Positions 27,798 through 38,443 of a stretch of 64,000 nucleotides of DNA are shown in pieces (position 1 is the stretch's first letter; each line of letters starts with the position of its first letter). A program made the position numbers and the translations under genes. Source of the DNA: Sphingobacterium rhinopitheci (lineage in GTDB: Bacteria > Bacteroidota > Bacteroidia > Sphingobacteriales > Sphingobacteriaceae); NCBI RefSeq assembly GCF_022627575.1, contig NZ_JADEYQ010000013.1:1-64000 (forward strand), in the 5' to 3' direction. The notes under the pieces are model-generated. The model ran no database searches, was not told the DNA's origin, and was given only the letters and a program-made list of their open reading frames with translations.

Positions 27798-29039
27798 TTA
27801 AAAATAAATCAATCGAATTTGTAGGTTGGTTTGTCCATCTACAGTTTCAAATTGGTTAAAGGCTATTATATTTTCTTTTGGACTAAATACAGGTGCACCA
27901 ATAATGTGTGAATCTTCCAAAGAATAGTTAGTCAGCTTTATCGTTTTTTCCTTTTGAAGGTCATATAAATACACATTGTTGTTCGCCACAAATGTTATTT
28001 TCTCTCCACTAGGATCTATATTGATAGGCGAGTTTATAGAGAATTTATAATCAGTGATGTATTTATAATCCCCCGTAGCAACGGCACACTGCACAATTTG
28101 ATTGTTATTATCCTCATCTTTAGCAAGTGCATATATATATTTACCATCAGCACTCGAGCGAAGCCAGTGCCTGATATCAGAAAGCCCTTTATTAGTATAA
28201 GATAAGCGTTTTTGAACTATACCTTTGGGTACTTGGGGCAATGTACCATTCTTACCTACCGCATTTTCATCAGACAAAATAAGATTAGCATCAATATCTA
28301 CGGTATATATTTCGGTAATAATATCTCCATTTTTATTTCGTGTATGTCCCTGAAAGGCTATTTTTGACGTGTTAATACCTATCCAACATTCGTCAAAAGC
28401 TTTGGATATTTCATCAGAGCCCCAGCTGGGCTGTCTTTGTAGTGTAGTTAGTAAAGCAGCGTACTTCTGTCCGTCATAATTTCCTTGTGCATGTGGTACA
28501 TGGACAGCACGATCTGTAGTTATCATCACGCCAACATGACGGAGATCAGCATCTACAAACTCATCATTATAAGTAAAGCTCAACATTGTGCCATCGGGAC
28601 TCCAACAGTGCGAATGCGTACCACCGCGTAGGGAACCAGCAGTATACGGAGGGATTACATCTCTAGCATCCAAAGTGACACCTAAATATGGATTAGTGAT
28701 GTCCACAGCCATCGCAAACCTACGAGAAATAGCATAAGGTTTATCTTTATTAGCATCCAATAGGCCATGTATAAATACAACGACGTTTTCGATAGGGCTA
28801 AATGAAACTGCCCCCGCTCCTGGTCCATATATAGTTTGATTGGGTGTTTTATAAATAATTAACTCTTCACCTGTCAATATGTTTACAATCCCAATTGTCG
28901 ATGTTTCACCTATTTTAGTATCATCATTGCGCCCATCAAATACGATCCATTGACCATCTGCTGAAAACACGGAATTGTGATGAAGCATATGCCCCATTTG
29001 TGCGTGTGTAAGCTGTTTGATAAAAAACTCTTTATTCAT
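27798..29039 (-). CDS. DUF3748 beta-propeller protein (YidR-like)
   Basis: 413 residues, no signal peptide. Repeated WD/TolB-like strands include SVFSADGQWIVFDGRNDD, SPIENVVVFIHGL, GGTHSHCWSPDGTMLSFTYN and VFSPKENIIAFNQFE. The landmarks VIPPYTAGSLRGGTHSHCWS and GSDEISKAFDECWIG match E. coli YidR and its DUF3748 relatives. It is probably a cytoplasmic TolB-like propeller of unknown reaction. It is the last gene of the large minus-strand PUL, 94 bp after the phosphodiesterase gene, so a role in the same pathway is plausible but unproven. Confidence 0.82.
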   Translation of the reverse strand: MNKEFFIKQLTHAQMGHMLHHNSVFSADGQWIVFDGRNDDTKIGETSTIGIVNILTGEELIIYKTPNQTIYGPGAGAVSFSPIENVVVFIHGLLDANKDKPYAISRRFAMAVDITNPYLGVTLDARDVIPPYTAGSLRGGTHSHCWSPDGTMLSFTYNDEFVDADLRHVGVMITTDRAVHVPHAQGNYDGQKYAALLTTLQRQPSWGSDEISKAFDECWIGINTSKIAFQGHTRNKNGDIITEIYTVDIDANLILSDENAVGKNGTLPQVPKGIVQKRLSYTNKGLSDIRHWLRSSADGKYIYALAKDEDNNNQIVQCAVATGDYKYITDYKFSINSPINIDPSGEKITFVANNNVYLYDLQKEKTIKLTNYSLEDSHIIGAPVFSPKENIIAFNQFETVDGQTNLQIRLIYF

Positions 29040-29133
29040 AATATTCTCTTTGCCGCGGCAAGATAAGCAAATAAATAGGCCAAGGTTTAAATAAATAAAC
29101 CATGGCCTAAAACAATATATCTTTCTCGAAGTA

Positions 29134-29985
29134 CTAATTATTTAAACCTTTATCTTTCAAAAATTCTATTAACTGAACTGCAAGATCCGTTTGTACTACA
29201 TTCACATTGGGATAGGTTCGAAAAAAGCTTTGAAAACCATTTTGCCCTTCTTTTTCTAAGTCATCATATTTTCCTAAAGTATTCATCCATATTCGTTTTT
29301 TGTTCCTAATGAGCATTTGCATTAATTGATCGTCGTAACAGTTTTCATCGATATGAATGATATTTATAAAATCATATTTTGTTACATTCTGAATTTCACT
29401 AAATGATCGAACACGTGGCATCACACTCACATGAGGGAACATTTTGTGCATAGGCTCAATTTCATTATTATCATAAGAAAAAACAATAATTTGATCTTCA
29501 ATCTTATACTGCTTTATTAAATGAGCAATTTTTGTGTAAGATGCTAAGCTGTCCATTTTAACATCAAGATCTACATAAATGCGCTTACCCTTGATTAGTT
29601 TAAATACCTCTTCTAAAGTAGGAACACGCTCAGTGGTTACTTCCCCCTTATGACTAAGATTAAATCCACGGATTTGCGCTAAAGTAAGATCTTTAACAGG
29701 TCCTTTTCCAGTTGTAGTACGATCGATATTTTTATCATGCATGATAACCAAATGTCCATCCTTAGTTTCCCTAACGTCTATTTCAATAATTGCAATATTG
29801 TGCTTAATGCAGGACTCTATAGTTGCTATCGAATTTTCGGGCCATTGATCAAGACCCGTTAAAGCGCGATGAGCAACGACCCAAATATTATCTTCAGGCA
29901 TAATTGGTATTGTCTCCGAATTCGGTTTAGGAATAAAAGAGGCAAAAAACAGCAACACAATGGCACACATAGCGTAGATTTTCAT
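29134..29985 (-). CDS. Glycerophosphodiester phosphodiesterase, exported
   Basis: About 283 residues from MKIYAMCAIV at 29985; an ATG 18 bp upstream overlaps the susD end. A hydrophobic signal (AMCAIVLLFFASFIP) is followed by the GDPD TIM barrel: WVVAHRALTGLDQWPENS (His, Arg, Glu), IIEIDVRETKDGHLVIMHDK (Glu, Asp, His) and RIYVDLDVK. These residues bind the metal and cut a glycerol-phosphate diester. Inside a SusCD locus it may cut a glycerophosphate decoration or a teichoic-acid-like backbone rather than scavenge lipid. Confidence 0.9.
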   Translation of the reverse strand: MKIYAMCAIVLLFFASFIPKPNSETIPIMPEDNIWVVAHRALTGLDQWPENSIATIESCIKHNIAIIEIDVRETKDGHLVIMHDKNIDRTTTGKGPVKDLTLAQIRGFNLSHKGEVTTERVPTLEEVFKLIKGKRIYVDLDVKMDSLASYTKIAHLIKQYKIEDQIIVFSYDNNEIEPMHKMFPHVSVMPRVRSFSEIQNVTKYDFINIIHIDENCYDDQLMQMLIRNKKRIWMNTLGKYDDLEKEGQNGFQSFFRTYPNVNVVQTDLAVQLIEFLKDKGLNN

Positions 29986-29996
29986 AATTCTCGTAT

Positions 29997-31682
29997 TTAC
30001 CACGGTTTATTTGTTCCCTGTAACAACCATGGCTTCGACCATTGGCTATTTCTACCACGTACATTAGAATACGGAGTTTCTTGAAGGTTAGCAATAGCCT
30101 CATTGGCATTATCCTCATTGGCCAATAGCTCATTATTACCATATATAAACCGTACTGGAACGACAGGTTCTGCAGAGGAAGGGCCGGCTACGATCGCAGG
30201 ATATCCTGTCCTACGAAAATCCATCCATGCTTCCACAGAACAATTCCAGCTAGCGATCCATTTTTGTTCGATAATACGTTGCAATGAGCCATTATATTTT
30301 ACATTAGAATCAACTATAAATGTACTGTATGCACTCTCTTTGCCCCATGCCTGCAGTGATAGTTTTACTCCATCATTATAAAATGTTTCGGCATTGCCTC
30401 CTATCCATCCCCTTTGCGCAGCTTCAGCTAATATAAATAAGGTCTCTGCCGCTGTTGCAAGTCTACGTTTCAAATACTCACCAGTATTAGCTTTATACAT
30501 CGATGTCAATTGAGAGACGTGTTGATTTTCGACGACTTGACCAGGAGTAGGATTATTATTATAACTATCAGGTGCTATTTCCCCTACTGGAATACCAACA
30601 TAAAGTCCAGTGTCCAATTTGCTACCATATAGCGTTGGATTGTAACGTCTTGTAAATTTTGCTCCAGTCGATATTTCTGCTAAGTACTGTACATCAGTCA
30701 AGGATACATAGCTTTGTGGTACGCCATCTTTACGGACAAAAGGCTCTACAGCTACTGTTAAAGTATAATCCTCGACCCATTGGCAATGTACAGGAGCCAC
30801 CCAAACTGTAAGACGAGGGTCATTAGATGACAATAATTTATCAATAAATGGCTTCGCAATTTTCCGACGTCTAAATCCACTACCTTCGGAATCAAATTGC
30901 GCTGCAAGATACCAAGAGTCAGCACTGGTATTTCCTAAATATTGTACGCTAGCTTCATTAGCAATACTTTCTATATAAATACCTTCGGCATATACCTCTT
31001 GTATATAAGACTTTGCTAGATCAGGCAATTTCTCAGACAGACGCATAGCATACCTTAGTATCAGCGAATTAGCCAATCGATGCCATTTATTAATATTCCC
31101 TTGATACACTAAATCATTATTAGCTATAATTCCTGTATTGGTATTATTCTTGAATATAACAGCAGCCTTCTTCAAGTCTTCCAAAATACCCTTATAGATT
31201 ACCTCCTGCCCATCGTATTTAGGTTTTATGATATCTTTGGTAGCGCTCAAAGCTTCTATATATGGTGCATCACCCCATAAATCGGTCACATTGCCAAATG
31301 AAAATGCACGTAATACATAACCTATCCCTTCATGCATTGGAAAACCTCCCGCCTGAGCAGTACTCAGCATTAATTCATTATCTCTAAGTGTACTATACCA
31401 ATTTCCCCAATCCCTATTAGCCCATACATAATGGTTATATGCAGTAAACCAACCATCCTCTTGCATATGCTGTACAACACCGCTTGTTACGGAATTGTCC
31501 AATTCGGCATAATACCCTGATATTTTAGACAATAACCCAGGTAACATAATATTCACATTGGCATTGCTCGGATCAACACCATTCGGATTGACATTCAAAT
31601 CCGTCAATTGCTTTCCACATCCTCCTAATAGAATTAAAGAAATAGCAACTGCAATACTTTTATTTATCATATTTTTCATCAC
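29997..31682 (-). CDS. SusD/RagB-like lipoprotein (second PUL)
   Basis: 561 residues. Lipobox LILLGGC then GKQLTDLNVNPNGVDPSN, the start typical of the SusD-like_2 group. Landmarks include EGIGYVLRAFSFGNVTDLWGD, AETLFILAEAAQRGWI and WNCSVEAWMDFRRTGYP near the end. This group differs from the PUL1 SusD in lacking the RRERR motif. It sits 10 bp after susC and its end overlaps the putative longer start of the phosphodiesterase gene, consistent with one transcript. Confidence 0.92.
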   Translation of the reverse strand: MMKNMINKSIAVAISLILLGGCGKQLTDLNVNPNGVDPSNANVNIMLPGLLSKISGYYAELDNSVTSGVVQHMQEDGWFTAYNHYVWANRDWGNWYSTLRDNELMLSTAQAGGFPMHEGIGYVLRAFSFGNVTDLWGDAPYIEALSATKDIIKPKYDGQEVIYKGILEDLKKAAVIFKNNTNTGIIANNDLVYQGNINKWHRLANSLILRYAMRLSEKLPDLAKSYIQEVYAEGIYIESIANEASVQYLGNTSADSWYLAAQFDSEGSGFRRRKIAKPFIDKLLSSNDPRLTVWVAPVHCQWVEDYTLTVAVEPFVRKDGVPQSYVSLTDVQYLAEISTGAKFTRRYNPTLYGSKLDTGLYVGIPVGEIAPDSYNNNPTPGQVVENQHVSQLTSMYKANTGEYLKRRLATAAETLFILAEAAQRGWIGGNAETFYNDGVKLSLQAWGKESAYSTFIVDSNVKYNGSLQRIIEQKWIASWNCSVEAWMDFRRTGYPAIVAGPSSAEPVVPVRFIYGNNELLANEDNANEAIANLQETPYSNVRGRNSQWSKPWLLQGTNKPW

Positions 31683-31692
31683 TAATAATTTC

Positions 31693-34600
31693 TTAAAATG
31701 TAAAATCTAATTTAAAACCAAAAGGTAGCGTCCAAGGCATAACGTTTTGCATTTCTATCCCTTGTTTAAAGCCTCTATTCACATCTGCTTGATAAGCTCT
31801 TTCGGGATCTATCCCAATATTAGCTTTTGTCCACAAGATTATATTTCGTGTAAAGACGGAAACTCTAAGATTGCTAATGTGTTTAATATTTTTGATATCG
31901 TAGCCTAAAGTTAACTCCCTAAGTTTGACGAAGTCAGAATCAAAAGTTACCTCTTGATTATAATTCCACGCGAAAGAATCATATGCAGGAAGAAGCATCG
32001 TTCCAGTACCGCCTAAATTCTCCTTGTAACCGATTAGCTTACCATCGGCATCATATTGAGCGATAACACCAGGGATAAATACACCATCATAACCTTCCAC
32101 ATTGCCCTCTTTGAGGTAAAAACCACCTGTTTCTTGTGTCAAACCACCTACCTTAGGGAAATTTCCATTGTGTGGAATTATATATTGGCTAGGGTCAGAT
32201 TTTAATAATTGCACGAGCTCATCAGGCGACATATTTCCTCCGGGAATCATTTTATCTAACTGAATTTGGGATTTCCAATCCGAACCAGCATAACGATACG
32301 TATAAGACAAGAATTGACCACCATATCTCCAATCCAAGCTAAATCCTAAATGGAAATTTTTATAACTGAAGCTTTGTTGCATACCAGCTAAGAACTTAGG
32401 ATTCGAATTACCTACTTTAATTCTGTTTTCTACAGCGTTATCTTGAATCCACTCCCCATCTTTACTTAAAATAGGCCAATTATAATAAGGAGAGTTCTCA
32501 TCCTTTACTCTTGCATATCCACGGCTATACAGATTACCTACCTCTTCACCTACCCATGTCATCGCACCAGAGCTATTATCCGTCCAGTACTCGTAGTAGT
32601 CAATACCAGGTGCAAGTTCGAGGATACGTGTTTTTGTATTAGAGAAGTTTATATTGACATCCCATACGAGACCATTTGATTTACGGATTGGTGTTCCTCC
32701 AATGGCAAATTCCCATCCCTTACTTTGTAATTTACCCGCGTTAATTAATTTTGAAGAGTATCCAGAAGAATGCGGTGTGGTAACTGGAAGGATTTGATTT
32801 TTGTTTACGACATCATAATAAGTACCTTCAAAACGCAATCTATTATTATACAAATTAAAATCTACTCCGAATTCGGATGATGTTGCTATTTCAGGTTTTA
32901 GATTTGAGGACAACAACGTTTCTGGCAATTGCATATATATCAAATCACCCCATCTTCCGGTCGATAATATAGGATTTATCTGATACGGATTTGTATCATT
33001 ACCAACTTGCGCAACACCAGCTCTCAATTTCAATAAAGAGATGTATGAAGGTAATTTTAGGGTTTCATTTGCTACCCAACTGAAAGATGCTGAAGGATAG
33101 AAGTAAGATCTATTTTCAATAGGTAATGTACTAGACCAATCATTACGTGCTGTTAAGTCGAGGAATATCTGGTTCTTGTACCCCAAATTAGCTAGTGCAT
33201 ATATACTATATATCGCTTTTTGGTACTCGCCATTACCCACATCTAATCCTGCTGAAGGAATATTAGAAAGTCGGTATACCCCCGGAACAGTCAGCCCAGC
33301 ATTGCGTCGTGAGCCCGCATAAAAATCTGTATTGTATTGGTACATATAATTACCACCAGCAGACACCGAATAGTTGAAGTCCGGAATTTTATCAAGACTA
33401 TTATAGGTAAACAAAAAATCTATATTATCTTCTCTATTTTGCAAATCTTGAAGGTGATATCCACCTTTTAAATCTCTACTATAACTATAGGGGATCTTTG
33501 TTTCTCTTTTTTCTACAGAATTTGTTTCCGCTGCTCTTAGGAAAGCAGTAAAATGTTCATTGATCTCCCAATCCAGCTTAATATTACCAAAAATTCGATC
33601 CCTATTAAAGGCGTTCGTTAATTCATAAGCTAAGAAATAAGGATTGTCTTTACCTGTTGCAACTTGTAATTGTTGTAAATTTTCTTGTCCTGGAACCCAA
33701 TAATTCTGTAAATCCAATACATTGACATTGGAATAGTTATAAACCGCTTGCAATGGATTAGAAGCTCTATTACCTGTTGCCGGCATATCGTTAGATTTGG
33801 AACGTACATAATTTATATTGGTAGATATTTTTAAATTATCAAGCAAAGAATAATTTACATTTACAGCAAGACCATTACGATATAAATTACTATTAGGAAT
33901 CATCCCTTTATGATTCATGTTGTTAACCGAAAAACGGTATAGCATTTTTGAACCAGCCCCCGTTACAGAAACATTATTAGAAGATGTAATCCCTGTACCA
34001 AGGAAATTTTTCATGTTATCCTTATAGGATTTCAACTCTGTAGGTATTTTGTTACCATTAGCATCCAAAGGGCTATTCCACTGTACTGCGAGATTGCCTT
34101 TATCTAATTCTGGCCCTGCCCAATAAGCCGAATTTTCGGCCAATATTCCACCTGGGCGAGTACCATTTGCAAACTTGTAGTGAAAGTTCAAGAAGCGAAC
34201 AGGCTTTTCAAATACATTGTTTGTAGAAAAATTAACCGTTGTTTTTTGACCATATTTACCGGATTTGGTCGTAATAAGTACAACACCGTTACCTGCTCTA
34301 GAACCATATAACGCTGCCGCGCTTGGTCCCTTGAGAATCGAAATACTCTCCACATCATCAGGATTAATATCGGAAATAGGATTGCCATAGTCCACCTCAT
34401 TTCTATCACTACCAAAGTTGCTTACATTTCTCAAGCCACTCACAATAGGCACACCATCTACTACATATAAGGGCTGATTGTCCGAACTTAAAGAAGTAGC
34501 CCCTCTGATAACCATACTTATGGAAGACCCCACACCTCCTGTTTGATTGAGTGTCACACCGGGTACTTTTCCAGCTATCCCACCCAATAGATTTTCTTGA

Positions 34601-35037
34601 ACTACATTATTCAAACTCTCGCCATCTACTTTACCAACAGAATAACCCAAGGATCGTTCTGCACGTTTAATACCTAATGCTGTGACCACAACAGGTTCGA
34701 TACTTTCTGCACTAGGTTTCATAAGGATATCAAAAACCTTCTGGCCCCCAATATTTACATTTTCTGTTTCATAACCTACATAGGAAACAGCGATAGATAC
34801 ATCAGCAGGAGAAATATTCAAGGTGAATATACCTCCTGTACTCGTCATCGCAGTACGTGCAGATTCGTTAGTCGTGATACTGACACCTACTAAAGGAGTG
34901 CCGTCTACGGAAGATTTTACAACCCCGCTAATTTGGATATCCTGTTGTTGAGATTTAGCGGAACCGTATCCCATAACTAGAATTAACAAAGCCAAGATAT
35001 AATTCCAGCTTCGAAAAGGAATAATGAGTGTTTTCAT
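31693..35037 (-). CDS. SusC/RagA TonB-dependent transporter (second PUL)
   Basis: About 1114 residues from MKTLIIPFRS at 35037 (AATT precedes this ATG, as at other starts here). Signal peptide, then the carboxypeptidase-like domain (ISGVVKSSVDGTPLVGVSIT), plug with VVVTALGIKRAERSLGYSVG and AALYGSRAGNGVVLITTKSG, and the barrel ending KLDFTF. There is no STN domain, unlike the PUL1 SusC, so signalling through FecR is not expected; this locus has an AraC regulator instead. It imports the oligosaccharide together with the adjacent SusD. Confidence 0.94.
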   Translation of the reverse strand: MKTLIIPFRSWNYILALLILVMGYGSAKSQQQDIQISGVVKSSVDGTPLVGVSITTNESARTAMTSTGGIFTLNISPADVSIAVSYVGYETENVNIGGQKVFDILMKPSAESIEPVVVTALGIKRAERSLGYSVGKVDGESLNNVVQENLLGGIAGKVPGVTLNQTGGVGSSISMVIRGATSLSSDNQPLYVVDGVPIVSGLRNVSNFGSDRNEVDYGNPISDINPDDVESISILKGPSAAALYGSRAGNGVVLITTKSGKYGQKTTVNFSTNNVFEKPVRFLNFHYKFANGTRPGGILAENSAYWAGPELDKGNLAVQWNSPLDANGNKIPTELKSYKDNMKNFLGTGITSSNNVSVTGAGSKMLYRFSVNNMNHKGMIPNSNLYRNGLAVNVNYSLLDNLKISTNINYVRSKSNDMPATGNRASNPLQAVYNYSNVNVLDLQNYWVPGQENLQQLQVATGKDNPYFLAYELTNAFNRDRIFGNIKLDWEINEHFTAFLRAAETNSVEKRETKIPYSYSRDLKGGYHLQDLQNREDNIDFLFTYNSLDKIPDFNYSVSAGGNYMYQYNTDFYAGSRRNAGLTVPGVYRLSNIPSAGLDVGNGEYQKAIYSIYALANLGYKNQIFLDLTARNDWSSTLPIENRSYFYPSASFSWVANETLKLPSYISLLKLRAGVAQVGNDTNPYQINPILSTGRWGDLIYMQLPETLLSSNLKPEIATSSEFGVDFNLYNNRLRFEGTYYDVVNKNQILPVTTPHSSGYSSKLINAGKLQSKGWEFAIGGTPIRKSNGLVWDVNINFSNTKTRILELAPGIDYYEYWTDNSSGAMTWVGEEVGNLYSRGYARVKDENSPYYNWPILSKDGEWIQDNAVENRIKVGNSNPKFLAGMQQSFSYKNFHLGFSLDWRYGGQFLSYTYRYAGSDWKSQIQLDKMIPGGNMSPDELVQLLKSDPSQYIIPHNGNFPKVGGLTQETGGFYLKEGNVEGYDGVFIPGVIAQYDADGKLIGYKENLGGTGTMLLPAYDSFAWNYNQEVTFDSDFVKLRELTLGYDIKNIKHISNLRVSVFTRNIILWTKANIGIDPERAYQADVNRGFKQGIEMQNVMPWTLPFGFKLDFTF

Positions 35038-35079
35038 AATTGGTTTCAATAAATTAATAATGAAGTAAATTTATTTTTA

Positions 35080-36126
35080 CTATTCGTTGAGTTTTACTCT
35101 TTTAAACATAATATTCGATCTCTTCCAAGTATACGTAAGTGCAATCTCATCCCCACAAGACACTATAGCAGGATAAGAAAACTCATCCCCTTTGACACCA
35201 TTCTCGACATCCAATATATCTTTCCATGTATTGCCATCATCCTCTGATATTGCCAATTTGAGAACTGCTCGAGAACCCCAATTTTTGGAATCCGTATTAT
35301 ATAGCAATGCTAACTTACCATCATGCAATTTAACTAAGTCTATCCCGCTATTGGGATTAGGTAATCCCGTCTTATATGCCTTACCCCAAGTCTTTCCATA
35401 GTCTTTGGAGTCACTCCGGTATATTGCGCCAGCGCTGGTTCGTAATAACATATGTACATTGCCATTGTTCGATTCCCACAATGTAGGTTGAATCATACCT
35501 TCTCCTTTGACCTCAGTCGTGTCAAAAGCGATAAATTCACTTTTGTTCCAGCTATTACCTTTATCCGTGCTTACATCCACAAAAGAGCGCCATAATCCGG
35601 ACTCATCCGAAGAGCCAGCCAGCCAATCACCATTGGATAATACAATTGGCTTATTGCGGACAGGTCCACGTCCACCACGATCTCCAGCGACTAATTCTTG
35701 TGGCTTGGACCATGTTTGACCATTATCTGTAGACGAGATGTACCATGTTTCCCATATGGCTATCTCAGCACCAACCTTAAAGAAAAGTATGATTTCACCA
35801 TTCTCTTTTTTAAATAGCACGGGATTCCAATGTGGTTGCTCACGGATTTTGGCTACTTCAACAGGGAAGCTCCATGTTGCGCCATCACCTTTAGTCATCC
35901 AGATACCGACATCATCATCCTTTTCTTTGGTACCACCAAACCAGGCGACTAAGTAATTGCCACTATCTAAGCATACTAAAGTAGAAGCATGTGCTTGTTT
36001 GAAAGGTCTATCCTCAGGCAATACAAAGGAAGAAGTCACTATATTTTCTTTTTTACGGGTTGCTGTGCATGCGTTTACAATATACAGCAAACACAGCAAT
36101 ACGAGGGTTACATTTAGGGTTCTCAT
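35080..36126 (-). CDS. BNR/Asp-box propeller protein, sialidase-like fold
   Basis: 348 residues with a signal peptide ending near VNACTATRKK (possible lipobox Cys). Four Asp-boxes are visible: SSTDNGQTWSK, STDKGNSWNK, SKDYGKTWGK and SEDDGNTWKD. The BNR_2-type opening ASTLVCLDSGNYLVAWFGG fits the exo-sialidase-like superfamily. The FRIP arginine motif of true sialidases is not seen at the start, so sialic acid cleavage is doubtful. Likely a glycosidase or lyase acting on the PUL substrate in the periplasm or at the surface. A paralogue lies two genes upstream at 38444-39619. Confidence 0.82.
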   Translation of the reverse strand: MRTLNVTLVLLCLLYIVNACTATRKKENIVTSSFVLPEDRPFKQAHASTLVCLDSGNYLVAWFGGTKEKDDDVGIWMTKGDGATWSFPVEVAKIREQPHWNPVLFKKENGEIILFFKVGAEIAIWETWYISSTDNGQTWSKPQELVAGDRGGRGPVRNKPIVLSNGDWLAGSSDESGLWRSFVDVSTDKGNSWNKSEFIAFDTTEVKGEGMIQPTLWESNNGNVHMLLRTSAGAIYRSDSKDYGKTWGKAYKTGLPNPNSGIDLVKLHDGKLALLYNTDSKNWGSRAVLKLAISEDDGNTWKDILDVENGVKGDEFSYPAIVSCGDEIALTYTWKRSNIMFKRVKLNE

Positions 36127-36259
36127 AGTTTTTGATTAAGGTATCAAATTGGTTACAATGAAATATATGAATCAAATTTAATATATGACATTGATGTATT
36201 TTTCTAACAAATTATCATCTTTATTCAAGATGTTTACACGAGATGATAAATAATTATGA

Positions 36260-38437
36260 TTAATCTATTAGCTCTAGATAACGACCCAACCAATAAGGCA
36301 AGAGCCAAATATCGCCAGCACTATTTTCGGCAGTTCCGGAGTTACCACCATCCAGTTGGAAGCGATTGCCATTATGCCTAGATATTTTCAATTCGTCTGG
36401 AGGTAATACATCTTTAGTATATTGATTTCTAAAATTTTGAGGCATATTAACTATATCTTTACGTTCACTATTTTTTATATTCCAATGGATTAAATCCAAG
36501 GGATATTTTTGTAAATACCATACCGCATCATCGACACCAGGATCCTCAACCCCTACTATTCCAGTCATTAAATTCCATAACGCATCTTTTTCAGGAAGCT
36601 CCGCTTTCCAATGGTCGATGATTGCTTCTTTATATTTCTCTTTTAGGTCCTCGTTCAATGCATAACGATACAATCCCCAATAGCCCAAGAAGTACATCTC
36701 ATCATCTGAATGATTCCAGCTACTAGACAACAATTGACTTAAATCATCCTGCGTACCGTCGGATTTACCGATCTCTTCCATCGGAATCATTAGGTTGTCC
36801 AAATAACCATGCTTATTTATCAGCTCCAAAGCTTTGTTTTTAAACTTTTCTTTTTTAGTAAAATGATAAGCCGTCTGTAGCATGGCTATTATATTAGAAG
36901 AATTCAATTTCCTATCGCCTACATTTTTAGCAAAACCATTTACATATGCTGGATTCCATTTGCCCCACAAGGTAGGTTTACCGTCATAATCGACCAAGTA
37001 CATATCGTTGTCTATAATATGCGTCATCATGGAGTCAATAAGTGAAATAGCTTGCTTCTTCACCGCCTTATCATCCATTAATTCAGCGACTACGCCATAA
37101 GCGAATATATGCCCAATGGCTTCATCACTACTTGTTGTAGCTTTCCAGTCCCAGTCTTTGGAGGATGATTTTTGCCAAAATTCAGGATCGCTCAAATGCT
37201 CTTTATTACCGGTACGCTCAAAGGAACGAGCCGCAAATCCTTTAACAGGATTAATGGTAAATAAGCGATTCATAGCATCCAATGATTCCTTCGTATTTTG
37301 TAAGGCTTCAGGATCTTTGGTGACAGCATATCTATAGGCTTGAGCAGCTAGATACATCGAAGTCCACAAGCCATCATTGTCAGAATCCCCTAGATATCCC
37401 GTATAGATATTACCATCTTTCATCCCTGATATGGTCGAGTTGAATCCATTACGGATATGGCGATGACGCACTTGTTTTTCAAAATATGTTGCTTTGTCTG
37501 CTAATGTCATCTCCTTGGATACAATATCAGAAAGTCCTTCTTTGGTCAGAATAAGTACATTATCATTGATCCCAGGTTTAATGTTTACTACATGGTCATC
37601 ATTAAGCCAGCGCTTGCTCGCATAATATTTGATGCCGTCTTTCTGGTTGATACGAAAGGCACCATGCGCCGTACCTACCCACAAGTTACCATGTATACTT
37701 CTGACGACATTCAAATCAAGAGAAGGTAATTTGTCCTCTTTACGAATCAATTTAAAAGAAGGCTCAAAAAACAATAAACCATCGCTCTGATGTGCGACTA
37801 CAAAACCTTTGTCATGCGCCGTCATGGATACTAATCCCTGTCCTTTATAGATGGAGGAAAGTTTACCATTACTTAACATAACTTGGTCAATACCCTTATC
37901 TGTAAGGATATAAAAAAATACATCATTAGGATCTGCTATGACTTCGATAATTTTGGACTTATCCAAAGAAGTCTCCCACACAGCCTTAGCATTTTTAATA
38001 TATTGGATTTTATCGCCATTATAAACGAGGTAGTCGCTTTTAGATAAGGGCACAAAACCTGTTGGATTTAGGATATCATGTGGTATATAAAGATCCCCTG
38101 CCCAGGCATTGCTAAGGATAACATCCTTAGCAAGGTAAACAAATTGACCATCTACTTGAACGATATCCACAATATGCTTATTCTTCATAAAACGATATAA
38201 ATTGTCCTCCACTACCTGCCCCGGCAATAACAAATCTCCAAAAGTAATTTTCTTAATACCTCCATTACTGATCAACTGGATATTGTTATTACGATCATAC
38301 TCCACATCAACACAAGGGAATGAAGATTGATACTTGATGGCATATTCTTGAGCATAAGGCTTGTCTTTGTGCTTCACTTGCGCCAATAGACATCCTGTCA
38401 ACGTCATTAACGTTGATAATACAAATAGCTTTTTCAT
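36260..38437 (-). CDS. Propeller plus alpha/alpha-toroid protein, putative glycan-active enzyme
   Basis: 725 residues with a signal/lipobox-like start (LSTLMTLTGCLLAQ). Residues about 40-320 form repeated short strands resembling a sensor propeller (VRSIHGNLWVGTAHGAFRIN). Residues about 340-725 are helical with aromatic/acidic loops (YLGDSDNDGLWTSMYLAAQA, ATTSSDEAIGHIFAYG, WNHSDDEMYFLGYWGLYRYA), as in (alpha/alpha)6-toroid glycosidases and polysaccharide lyases. No known CAZy family could be assigned by eye. It lies between two BNR-propeller genes in the PUL, which supports a glycan-degrading role. The combination of a regulator-type propeller with a toroid is unusual. Confidence 0.75.
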   Translation of the reverse strand: MKKLFVLSTLMTLTGCLLAQVKHKDKPYAQEYAIKYQSSFPCVDVEYDRNNNIQLISNGGIKKITFGDLLLPGQVVEDNLYRFMKNKHIVDIVQVDGQFVYLAKDVILSNAWAGDLYIPHDILNPTGFVPLSKSDYLVYNGDKIQYIKNAKAVWETSLDKSKIIEVIADPNDVFFYILTDKGIDQVMLSNGKLSSIYKGQGLVSMTAHDKGFVVAHQSDGLLFFEPSFKLIRKEDKLPSLDLNVVRSIHGNLWVGTAHGAFRINQKDGIKYYASKRWLNDDHVVNIKPGINDNVLILTKEGLSDIVSKEMTLADKATYFEKQVRHRHIRNGFNSTISGMKDGNIYTGYLGDSDNDGLWTSMYLAAQAYRYAVTKDPEALQNTKESLDAMNRLFTINPVKGFAARSFERTGNKEHLSDPEFWQKSSSKDWDWKATTSSDEAIGHIFAYGVVAELMDDKAVKKQAISLIDSMMTHIIDNDMYLVDYDGKPTLWGKWNPAYVNGFAKNVGDRKLNSSNIIAMLQTAYHFTKKEKFKNKALELINKHGYLDNLMIPMEEIGKSDGTQDDLSQLLSSSWNHSDDEMYFLGYWGLYRYALNEDLKEKYKEAIIDHWKAELPEKDALWNLMTGIVGVEDPGVDDAVWYLQKYPLDLIHWNIKNSERKDIVNMPQNFRNQYTKDVLPPDELKISRHNGNRFQLDGGNSGTAENSAGDIWLLPYWLGRYLELID

Positions 38438-38443
38438 AATTTC

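Noticed and set aside
35080..36126. True exo-alpha-sialidase
   Set aside because: Asp-boxes are present but no FRIP arginine motif could be found, so only the fold is claimed.
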